From Candidatus Cybelea septentrionalis (lineage in GTDB: Bacteria; Vulcanimicrobiota; Vulcanimicrobiia; Vulcanimicrobiales; Vulcanimicrobiaceae): a stretch of DNA of 64,000 nt. The translations under genes and the position numbers were made by a program. Position 1 is the stretch's first letter. Every line of letters begins with the position of its first letter. The notes beneath the pieces are model-generated. The model worked only from the letters and a program-made list of their open reading frames with translations, was not told the origin of the DNA and ran no database searches. The stretch lies in NCBI GenBank assembly GCA_003158175.1, contig PMHJ01000034.1:148025-212024 (forward strand), read 5' to 3'. This document shows, piece by piece, positions 32,905 to 41,234 of the stretch.

Positions 32905-33257
32905 CGCTGCGCGGCGTGCGCGCTTACGGCCGCCACGGCTGGGAACCGGACGAGCGCGATCGTCCGCAACCGTTCGTGATCGACCTCGACGCTGAGATCG
33001 ATCTGCGAGCGGCGCAACTCAGCGACGATCTCGCCGATACGATCGACTATGCCGCCCTGCACCGCCGGCTCGTGACGATCGTCGCGAACACCTCGTACTC
33101 GTTGCTCGAACGCTTAGCCTCGGATATTCTCGAGGCCGTTTTCGAAGACGCTCGCGTCGCACGCGCAATCGTAACCATCGCGAAACCCGAGATTCTCGAC
33201 GGCACAACGCCTTCGATTACATTCGATCGGGCCAATCCGCATTACGAAGACACGTGA
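32892..33257 (+). CDS. folB: Dihydroneopterin aldolase
   Basis: Cleaves 7,8-dihydroneopterin to the hydroxymethyl pterin and glycolaldehyde. N-terminal VTLRGVRAYGRHGWEPDERD contains the family's GxxGxxxxE-type substrate loop; DTIDYAALHRRLVTIV and SYSLLERLASDI and the late IAKPEI lysine complete it. 121 residues is standard. ATG 32892 overlaps folP by 13 nt; the stop overlaps folK by ATGA. The run folC-folP-folB-folK is a full late folate block. Confidence 0.94.
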   Translation: MDRVTLRGVRAYGRHGWEPDERDRPQPFVIDLDAEIDLRAAQLSDDLADTIDYAALHRRLVTIVANTSYSLLERLASDILEAVFEDARVARAIVTIAKPEILDGTTPSITFDRANPHYEDT

Positions 33258-34150
33258 GCGCGCACCTGGCTTATGTAGGGATTGGGACGAACGCCGGCGA
33301 CCGAGCGGAGAACGTCTCGCGCGCTCTTTGCGGACTGCGCGGCGTCGGAACGCTCTTGGCGCGCTCTTCCACATATCGAACCGCTCCATGGGGGCGTCTC
33401 GATCAAGCCGAGTTCTTCAACGCAGTCGTCTCGCTCGAGACCGAGTTGTCGCCGCACGATCTGCTCGATGCCTTGCACGCGATCGAACGGCGGCTCGGTC
33501 GCACCGCCGGCGAACGCTGGGGACCGCGAATTATCGATCTGGACTTACTGCTCTACGACGACCTGACGATTGTCGACGAGAGGCTGCAAGTTCCCCACGA
33601 GCGTCTTGCCGAGCGGGCCTTCGTGCTCGTACCGCTCGCGGAGCTCGACCATCGCTTTGCGGCGATGCGAGATGCGCTTCCGCCGTCCGAGCTGGCGGGC
33701 GTCACACGGGTCGAGCGCGAAGGCGGTACGGTGATGTCGTCCGAGCTTTCTTCGGCCGTTAGTGGGCGGGTGCGCGCGCTCGCAGATTTCTTGAGTAGCG
33801 GCGATGCGGTGCGCGTGCGGATCGAACACGGAGGCGACGAGATCGAGCTGGCCAGACGGCGGCAGCACGTCGATCGACCGCGTCGTGCGAACGATCGAGC
33901 AGTCGCCGGCGCGGCGACGCTTCGCTTCGATACGATCAAGGCCGATTTGGTTGGGATATTTAATCTCAGCCGCCCGGCACCGTCCGAAGGCGAAACTTTC
34001 GACGGCGACCGGGAGCTGGCATACATTGAAGCACTCGGTATTCGAACGCCGGTTCACAGTATGGGCGCGGGGCGTCTCGTGAGTATTTCGGCCACCGACG
34101 GGGCGCCGGTCGAATACGGGCAGCCGCTTTTCTCGATCGCGCGAACGTAA
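33254..34150 (+). CDS. folK: FolK fused to a BCCP-like domain lacking the biotinyl lysine
   Basis: One 298-codon frame. Residues 1-155 are 6-hydroxymethyl-dihydropterin pyrophosphokinase: YVGIGTNAGDRAENV, STYRTAPWG, FFNAVVSLET, RWGPRIIDLDLLLYDD, VPHERLAERAFVLVPL. Residues 161-298 look like a biotin carboxyl carrier protein (AccB): GRVRALADFLSSGDAVRVRI helix, a Pro/Arg linker, DLVGIFNLSRPAPSEGE and GAPVEYGQPLFSI. Where BCCP has EAMKMMN, this has EALGIRTPV, so the biotinylated Lys is Gly262. An in-frame ATG at 33734 could start the second part separately. Position just before accC supports a role with acetyl-CoA carboxylase; plant BADC proteins are similar non-biotinylated BCCP relatives. Confidence 0.85.
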   Translation: MSAHLAYVGIGTNAGDRAENVSRALCGLRGVGTLLARSSTYRTAPWGRLDQAEFFNAVVSLETELSPHDLLDALHAIERRLGRTAGERWGPRIIDLDLLLYDDLTIVDERLQVPHERLAERAFVLVPLAELDHRFAAMRDALPPSELAGVTRVEREGGTVMSSELSSAVSGRVRALADFLSSGDAVRVRIEHGGDEIELARRRQHVDRPRRANDRAVAGAATLRFDTIKADLVGIFNLSRPAPSEGETFDGDRELAYIEALGIRTPVHSMGAGRLVSISATDGAPVEYGQPLFSIART

Positions 34151-34162
34151 GGAAGCCGGACG

Positions 34163-35506
34163 ATTTTCCAAAAAGTTTTGATCGCAAACCGCGGCGAGAT
34201 CGCCCTTAGAATTAATCGTGCCTGTCAAGAGCTGGGCGTTCTGACCGTCGCAATCTTCTCTGAAGCCGACCGGGATTCGCTGCACGTGCGGCAAGCCGAC
34301 GAGGCGTTCTGCGTGGGACCCGGTCCGGCGGGCCGCTCGTACCTAAATATTCCCAACATCATTTCCACGGCGCTGATCACGCACTGCGATGCGATTCATC
34401 CGGGCTATGGATTTCTTGCGGAGAACGCGCGCTTTGCCGAGATCTGCTCCGATCACGGCTTGACGTTTATCGGACCCGAACCGAGAGTTATTGCGTTGAT
34501 GGGCGACAAGGCGACGGCGAAGAAGGTCGTGCGAGAGGCAGGCGTGCCGACGACACCGGGCACCGATGTGTTGCGCTCGCTCGAGGAAGCGTACGAAGCG
34601 GCGGCGTCGATCGGGTATCCGATCTTGCTCAAGGCCACGGCCGGCGGAGGCGGCCGAGGCATGCGCGTCGTCGAGGAGCCCAACGAGCTCCAGCGAGCCT
34701 ATGCCGGCGCAACGGCGGAATCGGAGGCGAGCTTCAAAGATGGCCGCCTCTATGTTGAAAAGCTGATTCGCACTCCTCGTCACATCGAAGTCCAAGTGCT
34801 CGGCGACGAGTTTGGAAACGTCGTTCACCTTGGGGAGCGGGATTGCTCGATTCAGAAGCCCGCCCACCAGAAAATCGTCGAGGAGACTCCGGCGCCGAAT
34901 CTCCTACCCGCAATCCGCGCGTCACTGCACGAGATGGCGCTGCGCGTCTGCCGGCACGTCGGGTATACGAACGCCGGCACGTTGGAGTTTCTTGCCGCCG
35001 GCGACGACGTGTATTTTATGGAGATGAACACGCGCATCCAAGTCGAGCATCCGGTGACGGAGATGGTCTACAACATCGACCTTGTCAAGGAGCAGATCCG
35101 CATCGCTTCCGGCGAGCCTCTGGGCTATCGGCAAAGCGATCTCGCCGGGCGCGGGCATGCGATCGAGTGTCGCATCAATGCCGAAGACGTACGCAATCAT
35201 TTCGCTCCGGCCGCCGGCACCGTCTCCAAGCTGGTCTTCCCGGGAGGTCCGGGAATCCGAGTGGACACGCACCTCTACGCCGGCGCGACGATCCCCCCAT
35301 ACTACGACTCCATGATTGCCAAAGTGATCGCGTACGGCGACACCCGGGAGATCGCAATCGCGCGGATGGAGCGCGCGTTGAGCGAGACGGTGATCGAAGG
35401 AGTTCAAACGACGATCGATCTTTGCATGGAAATTCTCGCCGCGCCGGCGTTCCGCAACGGCCGCTACGACGTTGAGTTTCTTTCCAACGAGCTCGCGCTT
35501 CGATGA
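34163..35506 (+). CDS. accC: Biotin carboxylase subunit of acetyl-CoA carboxylase
   Basis: ATP-grasp enzyme carboxylating biotin on its carrier protein, first step of fatty-acid synthesis. Signatures: KVLIANRGEIALRI, HPGYGFLAENARFAE, KATAGGGGRGMRVV (ATP loop), ERDCSIQ..HQKIVEE, FMEMNTRIQVEHPVTE, and the C-terminal ECRINAED. There is no ATG, GTG or TTG in frame that gives the family N-terminus; an ATT at 34163, nine bases after AAGGA, gives (M)FQKVLIANRGEIA, so ATT is my choice. TTG 34178 is the first conventional start and would lose five conserved residues. The upstream in-frame stop is that of folK. Confidence 0.95.
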   Translation: MFQKVLIANRGEIALRINRACQELGVLTVAIFSEADRDSLHVRQADEAFCVGPGPAGRSYLNIPNIISTALITHCDAIHPGYGFLAENARFAEICSDHGLTFIGPEPRVIALMGDKATAKKVVREAGVPTTPGTDVLRSLEEAYEAAASIGYPILLKATAGGGGRGMRVVEEPNELQRAYAGATAESEASFKDGRLYVEKLIRTPRHIEVQVLGDEFGNVVHLGERDCSIQKPAHQKIVEETPAPNLLPAIRASLHEMALRVCRHVGYTNAGTLEFLAAGDDVYFMEMNTRIQVEHPVTEMVYNIDLVKEQIRIASGEPLGYRQSDLAGRGHAIECRINAEDVRNHFAPAAGTVSKLVFPGGPGIRVDTHLYAGATIPPYYDSMIAKVIAYGDTREIAIARMERALSETVIEGVQTTIDLCMEILAAPAFRNGRYDVEFLSNELALR

Positions 35507-35913
35507 CGTCGCGAACGTCGCGTCGGGCTGCGCGCGAGCAGGCGCTCCAAGTCCTCTACAGCATCGTAATCGGTGACCGAGAGCCGCAGGACGCATTGCG
35601 CGAAGTAATTGGCGAAGATGCCGATGGCGAGCAGCGGGCTTTCGTCAAGGAGCTGACGCTGGGCACGCTGGAATACGCCGAGGAGGCCGATCGCATCGTG
35701 AGCCCGCTCTTGGAAGGCTGGGCGCTCGAGCGGCTCCCCACGATCGATCGTCTGCTTCTCGAAATGGCAACCTTTGAAATGAAGTGCCGTCCGGAAACGC
35801 CGGCCGCAGTCGCGATAAACGAGGCCGTCGCGCTCGCCAAGCGTTTCTCCACGGAAGACTCCGGACGTTTCGTGAACGGAGTACTCAGCGCCGTCGCCAA
35901 TGCCAAAGAGTAA
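35503..35913 (+). CDS. nusB: Transcription antitermination factor NusB
   Basis: Small helical RNA-binding protein that with NusE loads on boxA of rRNA leaders. Signatures: SRRAAREQALQVLYSIVI, VKELTLGTLEYAEEADRIV, PTIDRLLLEMATFEM and VAINEAVALAKRFSTEDSGRFVNGVL. 136 residues, normal. ATGA overlap with accC; its end overlaps the PBP start by 14 nt. The accB-accC-nusB order is a common one. Confidence 0.96.
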   Translation: MTSRTSRRAAREQALQVLYSIVIGDREPQDALREVIGEDADGEQRAFVKELTLGTLEYAEEADRIVSPLLEGWALERLPTIDRLLLEMATFEMKCRPETPAAVAINEAVALAKRFSTEDSGRFVNGVLSAVANAKE

Positions 35914-37984
35914 GCGCCGCAAGCGAGCCGTCCGCATCTGGCGGGACCTTGCGATTGCCGTCTTCATGCTCGCACTCTTTGCCATCGGTACCGTTGCCGG
36001 CATGGTGGCCGCGTACGGGCGCAATCTCCCCGACATCAGCCGCATGGCCGATTATCAGCCGGCGGGCACCACCCGCATTTACGCTCGCGACGGCACGCAG
36101 CTCGCTTCGGTCTATAAAGAGAATCGCGTCTGGGTTCCGCTCTCGCGGATTCCCCCGGTCGTGCGCGAGGCCTTTATCGCCAATGAGGACCACAACTTCT
36201 ACTCCCATCACGGCGTCGACTTCGGCGGCATCGTGCGCGCGGGGTTCGCGGATCTCACGCACCAGCAGTTTCAGGGCGCCTCGACCATCACGCAGCAGCT
36301 CGCCCGCAGACTCTTTCTCAACGATCAGGTTTCGCTCTCGCGTAAGATTCAAGAGGCGCTGCTGGCGATGGAGATCGAGCGCTTCTACACGAAAGACGAG
36401 ATCCTCGAGCGTTATCTCAACATCATTTATCTTGGCTCGGGAGCCTACGGTGTCGACGCCGCGGCACACACCTATTTCGGGCGCGGCGTCGACAAGCTCA
36501 CGCTGCCCCAAGCCGCGATACTCGCCGGCGTCGTGGCCGCTCCTTCGGTCTACTCGCCTCTGGTGAACTTGGGGCTCGCGCGCGATCGCGAGCGCCACGT
36601 ACTAGATCGAATGGTCGAGCAGGGCGACATTACCTCGGATCAGGCCGACGCCGCATATGACGAGCCGCTCGACTTGGTTTCGGAGCGCCTCCCCGGTTTG
36701 CAGGGCTATCGCTACCCCTACTTCACGACATATGCCATCGCGCAGCTCGAGCATATTTTTGGCGCGACGGCAGTCGAGGAGGGCGGCCTTCAGGTCTACA
36801 CCGCCTTAGATGAGCGGATGCAAGTCATCGCGCAGGAAGCGGTAGCGTGGGGCGTCCACCAGGCAATCGCCGAGGGTATCGGAGCGCATCAAGCGGCACT
36901 GGTTGCGTTGCGCCCGTCCACCGGCGAGATCCTGGCCATGGTTGGCGGAGCGCATTTCTCGCTCGATAACCAATTCAATCGCGCGTGGCAAGCGCGGCGA
37001 CAACCAGGTTCGTCGTTCAAGATCTACGATTACACGGCCGCAATCGATTCGGGGCTGCCGGCAAGCACGATCGTTAACGATACCCCGGTGAGCTATCCGA
37101 TGGGCGACGGCACGCAATGGTCGCCGGAAGACGACGATCACAGCTATATGGGTGCGATAACGCTGCGAGAAGCGCTGACGATGTCGCGCAACATCGTTGC
37201 GGTGAAGCTTGCCGATCGCATCGGATTGGATCGTATCATCGACTACGCGCATCGCATGGGAGTGACGTCGCCCCTCGAGGCCAATCTCTCGCTCGCCCTT
37301 GGTTCGTCGGTCGTCACCGTGCTCGATCAGGCTAGCGGCTATTCGACGCTTGCAAACCAAGGGTTGCACGTGGATCCCACTCCGTTTCGGATGGTGAAGG
37401 ATTCGCTAGGCACCGTCATTTTGGACGATCGCTTTCCCGCCGCGACCGACGTCGTGAGCGCGGGAACTGCCTACATCATGACCTCGATGCTCGAGGACGT
37501 CATCGAGCACGGTACGGGCTACCCCAATGCCGTGATCGGGCGGCCGGCAGCCGGCAAGACCGGAACCACCACGGATTTCCGCGACGCCTGGTTCGTCGGC
37601 TATACTCCCGATTTGGTCGTAGCGGTTTGGCTGGGAAACGACGACTACTCTCGGATGAACGAATCGTACGGTGGGAACATACCGGCGCGCATCTGGGCAA
37701 AGTTTATGAAAGCCGCGCTGACGGGTACGCCGCCGCACGAGTTTCCATTCCCAGCCGAAGAGGTCGCAAAAGTTTCCGGCTGCCGCCGCGGATATGAGTA
37801 TTTTCTCAAGGGAACAGAGCCTCAATCCGGCTGCGGCGGTTCGATTGACGAAACGCAGCCCGATGACGTGCAGCCTGCGGCGGCAATAGCCGAACCGCCC
37901 CAACCGCCGGTCCAGGCGACGCCTACGTCGCCCGCAACGCTCGTTCCACCGACTGCCGAACCGCCGCCGTCGGACGAGCCGTAA
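35900..37984 (+). CDS. Class A penicillin-binding protein (PBP1A-like)
   Basis: Bifunctional peptidoglycan synthase in the inner membrane. One anchor (about 16-38), then the GT51 glycosyltransferase domain with EDHNFYSHHGVD (catalytic Glu96), GASTITQQLARRLFL and the KIQEALLAMEIER segment; then the transpeptidase with PGSSFK (Ser371, Lys374), SRN and KTGTT. The C-terminus after about 630 has CRRGYEYFLKGTEPQSGC with cysteines and a Pro-rich tail (VPPTAEPPPSDEP). 694 residues is typical. Confidence 0.96.
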   Translation: MPKSKRRKRAVRIWRDLAIAVFMLALFAIGTVAGMVAAYGRNLPDISRMADYQPAGTTRIYARDGTQLASVYKENRVWVPLSRIPPVVREAFIANEDHNFYSHHGVDFGGIVRAGFADLTHQQFQGASTITQQLARRLFLNDQVSLSRKIQEALLAMEIERFYTKDEILERYLNIIYLGSGAYGVDAAAHTYFGRGVDKLTLPQAAILAGVVAAPSVYSPLVNLGLARDRERHVLDRMVEQGDITSDQADAAYDEPLDLVSERLPGLQGYRYPYFTTYAIAQLEHIFGATAVEEGGLQVYTALDERMQVIAQEAVAWGVHQAIAEGIGAHQAALVALRPSTGEILAMVGGAHFSLDNQFNRAWQARRQPGSSFKIYDYTAAIDSGLPASTIVNDTPVSYPMGDGTQWSPEDDDHSYMGAITLREALTMSRNIVAVKLADRIGLDRIIDYAHRMGVTSPLEANLSLALGSSVVTVLDQASGYSTLANQGLHVDPTPFRMVKDSLGTVILDDRFPAATDVVSAGTAYIMTSMLEDVIEHGTGYPNAVIGRPAAGKTGTTTDFRDAWFVGYTPDLVVAVWLGNDDYSRMNESYGGNIPARIWAKFMKAALTGTPPHEFPFPAEEVAKVSGCRRGYEYFLKGTEPQSGCGGSIDETQPDDVQPAAAIAEPPQPPVQATPTSPATLVPPTAEPPPSDEP

Positions 37985-37991
37985 CGTCGCG

Positions 37992-39260
37992 ATGAATGGC
38001 GAGCCGGTGCTGGAGGTCTCGGTCGGCGAGTTCTCCCGGCGTTTCGCGGGCATGGTAGCTCGCCACAAAACGCTGCAGCGCGTCGCCATCGTCGGCGAGA
38101 TCACCGATCTCAAGCGCTGGGCCGACGGTAACCTCAACATGACATTGAAAGAAGGCGAAGCGATCCTAGGCTGCTTTTCGTTCGCAAGCGAGGCGCGGCG
38201 TTTTCCGGCCCTCCGAGAGGGGCTGATGGTTCGCGCGGAAGGCAGCATCGAGATTCGGCCCAACCGAAGCCTGTACCAACTGCGGGCGCTCGCGGTTTCG
38301 CTCGTCGGCGAAGGCAAACTTGCCGCAGAAATCGAGGAGCTTCGCATGCGCTTGCGCGCCGAGGGCGCGTTCGACGCGTCGCGTAAGCGCGCAATACCGG
38401 CTTTCCCGCGGAGGATTGCGCTGATTACGAGCGATGACGATGCGCGCGCCGATTTCGAAGGCCGCCTGCGCATCGACGCGCCGCACGTCCAAGTCCAATT
38501 CTTTCGTACGCGCGTTCAGGGCAAAGGCGCAGAGATCGATGTGGCCGAGGCGCTCGATCGAGCTTCGCGAGTCAAGGCCGACGTCGTCGTGATCACCCGC
38601 GGCGGCGGCTCCAGCGAGGATCGCTTGACGTTCAATCTGGAAGCTGTCGTCAGAGCCATTTTGCGCTCGCCTCACCCGGTGATTACTGCGTTGGGGCATC
38701 TCAAAAATCGGCACTTGGCCGACGAGGTCGCCGATCTTGCGCTGCCGACTCCGACGGCTGCCGCCGTCCATCTCGGCAAGGAGTGGTCTCGATCGTTCGA
38801 GCTGCTGGAGCGCCTGCACGCCGCGTTACGCAGAGGTTACCGCTCCGTCCTGGCGGGGAAAACGCAAAGCGCGCGCTTCGCGGGCGTAGCCCTCGAGCGG
38901 TCCGCCGACAGTCTCCTCAATCGTCGCCTCGAGCAGATGCGTGGATTCGAGCGCCTTCTGGATCAACGCAGTCCCGCGGCGCGTGTCGGAGCATGGCGGC
39001 TTGGCCTCGTTCGGTCCGCTGCAGCGCTTGCGCGATCCTCCGAACGGTTGCAACAGCAGTGGCTGCGGCGTTTGGAACGCGCCGAGGCATCGTTGGACGG
39101 CGAAGATCCAACACGCCCGCTCGCGCGCGGATATGCGATCGTCACCAAAGCTGGTGTCGCGGTGCACGACGTCGCCGTGCTCGCGCGCGGCGACGCCGTG
39201 ACGGCGAGAGTTGCGCACGGGACGTTCGACGCGCGCGTGGAATCGGTCCACAAAGAATGA
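37992..39260 (+). CDS. xseA: Exodeoxyribonuclease VII large subunit
   Basis: Large subunit of the single-strand-specific exonuclease. The OB-fold N-terminus has VGEITDLKRWADGNLNMTLK; the catalytic domain has PRRIALITSDDDARADF, VITRGGGSSEDRLTFN and PHPVITALGHLKNRHLADEV; a coiled-coil region and the C-terminal LARGYAIV follow. The usual GHE in the last catalytic motif reads GHLKNRHLAD here, a possible loss of one acidic residue worth checking. 422 residues. ATGA overlap with xseB. Confidence 0.94.
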   Translation: MNGEPVLEVSVGEFSRRFAGMVARHKTLQRVAIVGEITDLKRWADGNLNMTLKEGEAILGCFSFASEARRFPALREGLMVRAEGSIEIRPNRSLYQLRALAVSLVGEGKLAAEIEELRMRLRAEGAFDASRKRAIPAFPRRIALITSDDDARADFEGRLRIDAPHVQVQFFRTRVQGKGAEIDVAEALDRASRVKADVVVITRGGGSSEDRLTFNLEAVVRAILRSPHPVITALGHLKNRHLADEVADLALPTPTAAAVHLGKEWSRSFELLERLHAALRRGYRSVLAGKTQSARFAGVALERSADSLLNRRLEQMRGFERLLDQRSPAARVGAWRLGLVRSAAALARSSERLQQQWLRRLERAEASLDGEDPTRPLARGYAIVTKAGVAVHDVAVLARGDAVTARVAHGTFDARVESVHKE

Positions 39261-39514
39261 CCGACAAGCTGCCCAAGACGTTCGAGCAGAAGCTCGCGCG
39301 CATCGACGCGATCGTTAAGGAGTTAGAGGGTGGTACCGTCGAGCTCCAACGCGCGACCGAACTCTTCAAAGAGGGCAAGCTGCTTGCGCGCGAGTGCGAA
39401 GCGCTTTTGAAAAGCGCGCAAGAGCAGATCGACGAGGCGATGGCCGAGCCGCAACCCGGCGGCGACGCTCGTGCCATCGCCGCTCCGGAGCTCGAAGACG
39501 AGCTTCCGTTCTAA
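39257..39514 (+). CDS. xseB: Exodeoxyribonuclease VII small subunit
   Basis: 85-residue helical protein (TFEQKLARIDAIVKELEGGT, VELQRATELFKEGKLLARECEALLKSA) that binds XseA and is needed for activity. The Glu/Pro-rich C-terminal tail (AAPELEDELPF) is normal. Start ATG 39257 overlaps xseA. Confidence 0.94.
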   Translation: MTDKLPKTFEQKLARIDAIVKELEGGTVELQRATELFKEGKLLARECEALLKSAQEQIDEAMAEPQPGGDARAIAAPELEDELPF

Positions 39515-39579
39515 CGAAGCCGCCCGGTTCGTTCTCGGCTCGGCACTCGAGACGGCCTACGCAGCGGCGCTGCACCAAC

Positions 39580-40386
39580 TTGGCAAGCTCTAGCCGGCGA
39601 TCCCCTTCCCGTCGCCTCGATGATGCACTTGCTGATCAGGCGGGCATAACGCGGTCGCAGGCGCGCAGCCTCATCCTCGAAGGGCGCGTTAGCGTTGAGG
39701 GAACTCCGGCGACCAAGGCGGGACAGAGTGTCGCGCGCGATTCTCAGATCGCAATCGAGCAACCGCGCCGGTTCGTCAGCCGCGGCGGTGAGAAGCTCGA
39801 TCATGCATTGGCCGCATTTGAAATCGAGGTGCGCGGTGTGACGGCGCTGGACGTCGGCGCTTCGACCGGCGGCTTCACCGATTGCCTCTTGCAACGCGGC
39901 GCGGCGAGCGCGACGGCGCTCGACGTCGGATACGGTCAGCTCGACTGGCGCTTGCGCAACGATCCGCGGGTGATCGTCATCGAGCGGACCAACTTTCGCC
40001 TCCTCCCCAACGATGCGTTTCCGGGCGGCTTCGACCTCATCGCGATCGATGCGTCGTTCATCTCGTTGCGGACGATCCTGGAGCGCGCCGTACAGTATTT
40101 GCGAGAAGGGGGCGCGATCGTCGCTCTCGCCAAACCGCAGTTCGAAGCAGGGCGCGAGCGTCTCGGCGCCGGGGGCGTCGTACGCGATCCGGAGACCCAC
40201 CGCGCGGTCCTGCAAGAACTGCGCGAGGCTGCCCTACGCCTAGGGCTGGTTCCCGTGGCGCTCTCGCGATCCGCGCTCCGAGGTCCGGCCGGGAATCGCG
40301 AGTTCTTTATGCTGCTTCGACGGAGCGGAGAGCCGTTTGAGGACGCACGAATCGAACGGGTCCTCGACGAAACACTGGAATCATGA
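39580..40386 (+). CDS. tlyA: TlyA-family rRNA methyltransferase
   Basis: S4 domain (RRLDDALADQAGITRSQARS, LILEGRVSVEG) followed by an FtsJ-like SAM methyltransferase domain with SRGGEKLDHAL, ALDVGASTGGFTDCLLQRGA, DVGYGQLDWRLRNDPRV and IDASFISLRTIL. TlyA 2'-O-methylates 16S C1409 and 23S C1920 in mycobacteria. No ATG in frame; the TTG at 39580 gives 268 residues, normal for the family. The tlyA-nadK-recN order is conserved in Firmicutes. ATGA overlap with nadK. Confidence 0.93.
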   Translation: MASSSRRSPSRRLDDALADQAGITRSQARSLILEGRVSVEGTPATKAGQSVARDSQIAIEQPRRFVSRGGEKLDHALAAFEIEVRGVTALDVGASTGGFTDCLLQRGAASATALDVGYGQLDWRLRNDPRVIVIERTNFRLLPNDAFPGGFDLIAIDASFISLRTILERAVQYLREGGAIVALAKPQFEAGRERLGAGGVVRDPETHRAVLQELREAALRLGLVPVALSRSALRGPAGNREFFMLLRRSGEPFEDARIERVLDETLES

Positions 40387-41216
40387 CGATGCTCGCCATC
40401 GAGCCCAAGGTCGTCGCGCTCTTCGTCGACATGACGCGTGAGAACGCGCGAACGATCGCGCGCCGCGTTGCGGACGACTTTCGCGCCGGCGGGTTCGACG
40501 TCGTGGACGGTCCGCACGCCGCAAGTGCAGCACTCCTCATCACGGTAGGCGGCGATGGGACGCTTCTTCGGGCGGCACGCATCGCCGTGGAGTACGATCT
40601 TCCGCTCTTTGGCATCAACACCGGGCGATTGGGCTTCTTGACGGAGCTCGACGAGGACGATCCGCGTCTCGTCGAACTGCCGGCCCTGGTCGAACGAGGG
40701 CTCTTCATCGATCAGCGAACCGCGCTGCAGGCCGAGTACGGAGACCTGCGTTATTTTGCGCTAAACGACGTCGTCGTCAGAAAAGGAGAAGTGTCGCGCA
40801 TTGTACCGTTTGGCCTGCGCGTGGATGACGGCGAGACGACTCGCATCGCAGCCGACGGAATCTGCGTTGCAACGCCCACTGGTTCGACGGCATATTTCCT
40901 CTCGGCCGGCGGTTCCCTCATCGCACCGACCGTCGACGCGTTCGGCGTGGTGCCGCTGCTGCCGCACACGCTGTTTTCGCGTCCGCTTATCGTGCCGACG
41001 CATTCGACGATCGAGATTACCTCCGATCTCGAGGGCGCTCAGGCCCACCTCGAGTGCGACGGAGAGGTTCTGAGCGAAGTCGCGCCCGGCTCCAGTGTCG
41101 TCATACGCTGCCATCCCAAGCGCGTGCGCTTTGCGCGAACGAAACCGCTGCACTTTCTCGAGCGCCTCGAATCGAAAATGCTATGGGGCGTTTCCATCAA
41201 GGATCCCCGTCGTTAA
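40383..41216 (+). CDS. nadK: NAD kinase
   Basis: Phosphorylates NAD to NADP in the cytoplasm. Motifs: VGGDGTLLRAARIAV (GGDGT), FGINTGRLGFLTEL, ALNDVVV (the NE/D motif) and the glycine-rich TPTGSTAYFLSAGGSLIAP. 277 residues is standard. Overlaps tlyA by ATGA and precedes recN by 18 nt. Confidence 0.97.
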   Translation: MTMLAIEPKVVALFVDMTRENARTIARRVADDFRAGGFDVVDGPHAASAALLITVGGDGTLLRAARIAVEYDLPLFGINTGRLGFLTELDEDDPRLVELPALVERGLFIDQRTALQAEYGDLRYFALNDVVVRKGEVSRIVPFGLRVDDGETTRIAADGICVATPTGSTAYFLSAGGSLIAPTVDAFGVVPLLPHTLFSRPLIVPTHSTIEITSDLEGAQAHLECDGEVLSEVAPGSSVVIRCHPKRVRFARTKPLHFLERLESKMLWGVSIKDPRR

Positions 41217-41234
41217 CGAATCCCAAGGCTCCTG

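Noticed and set aside
39515..39590. Short frame EAARFVLGSALETAYAAALH between xseB and tlyA
   Set aside because: Looks coding-like but has no start codon of its own and ends inside the tlyA start; no family recognised.
41217..41234. SOS box upstream of recN
   Set aside because: No CGAAC-N4-GTTCG or near match in the short gap after nadK.
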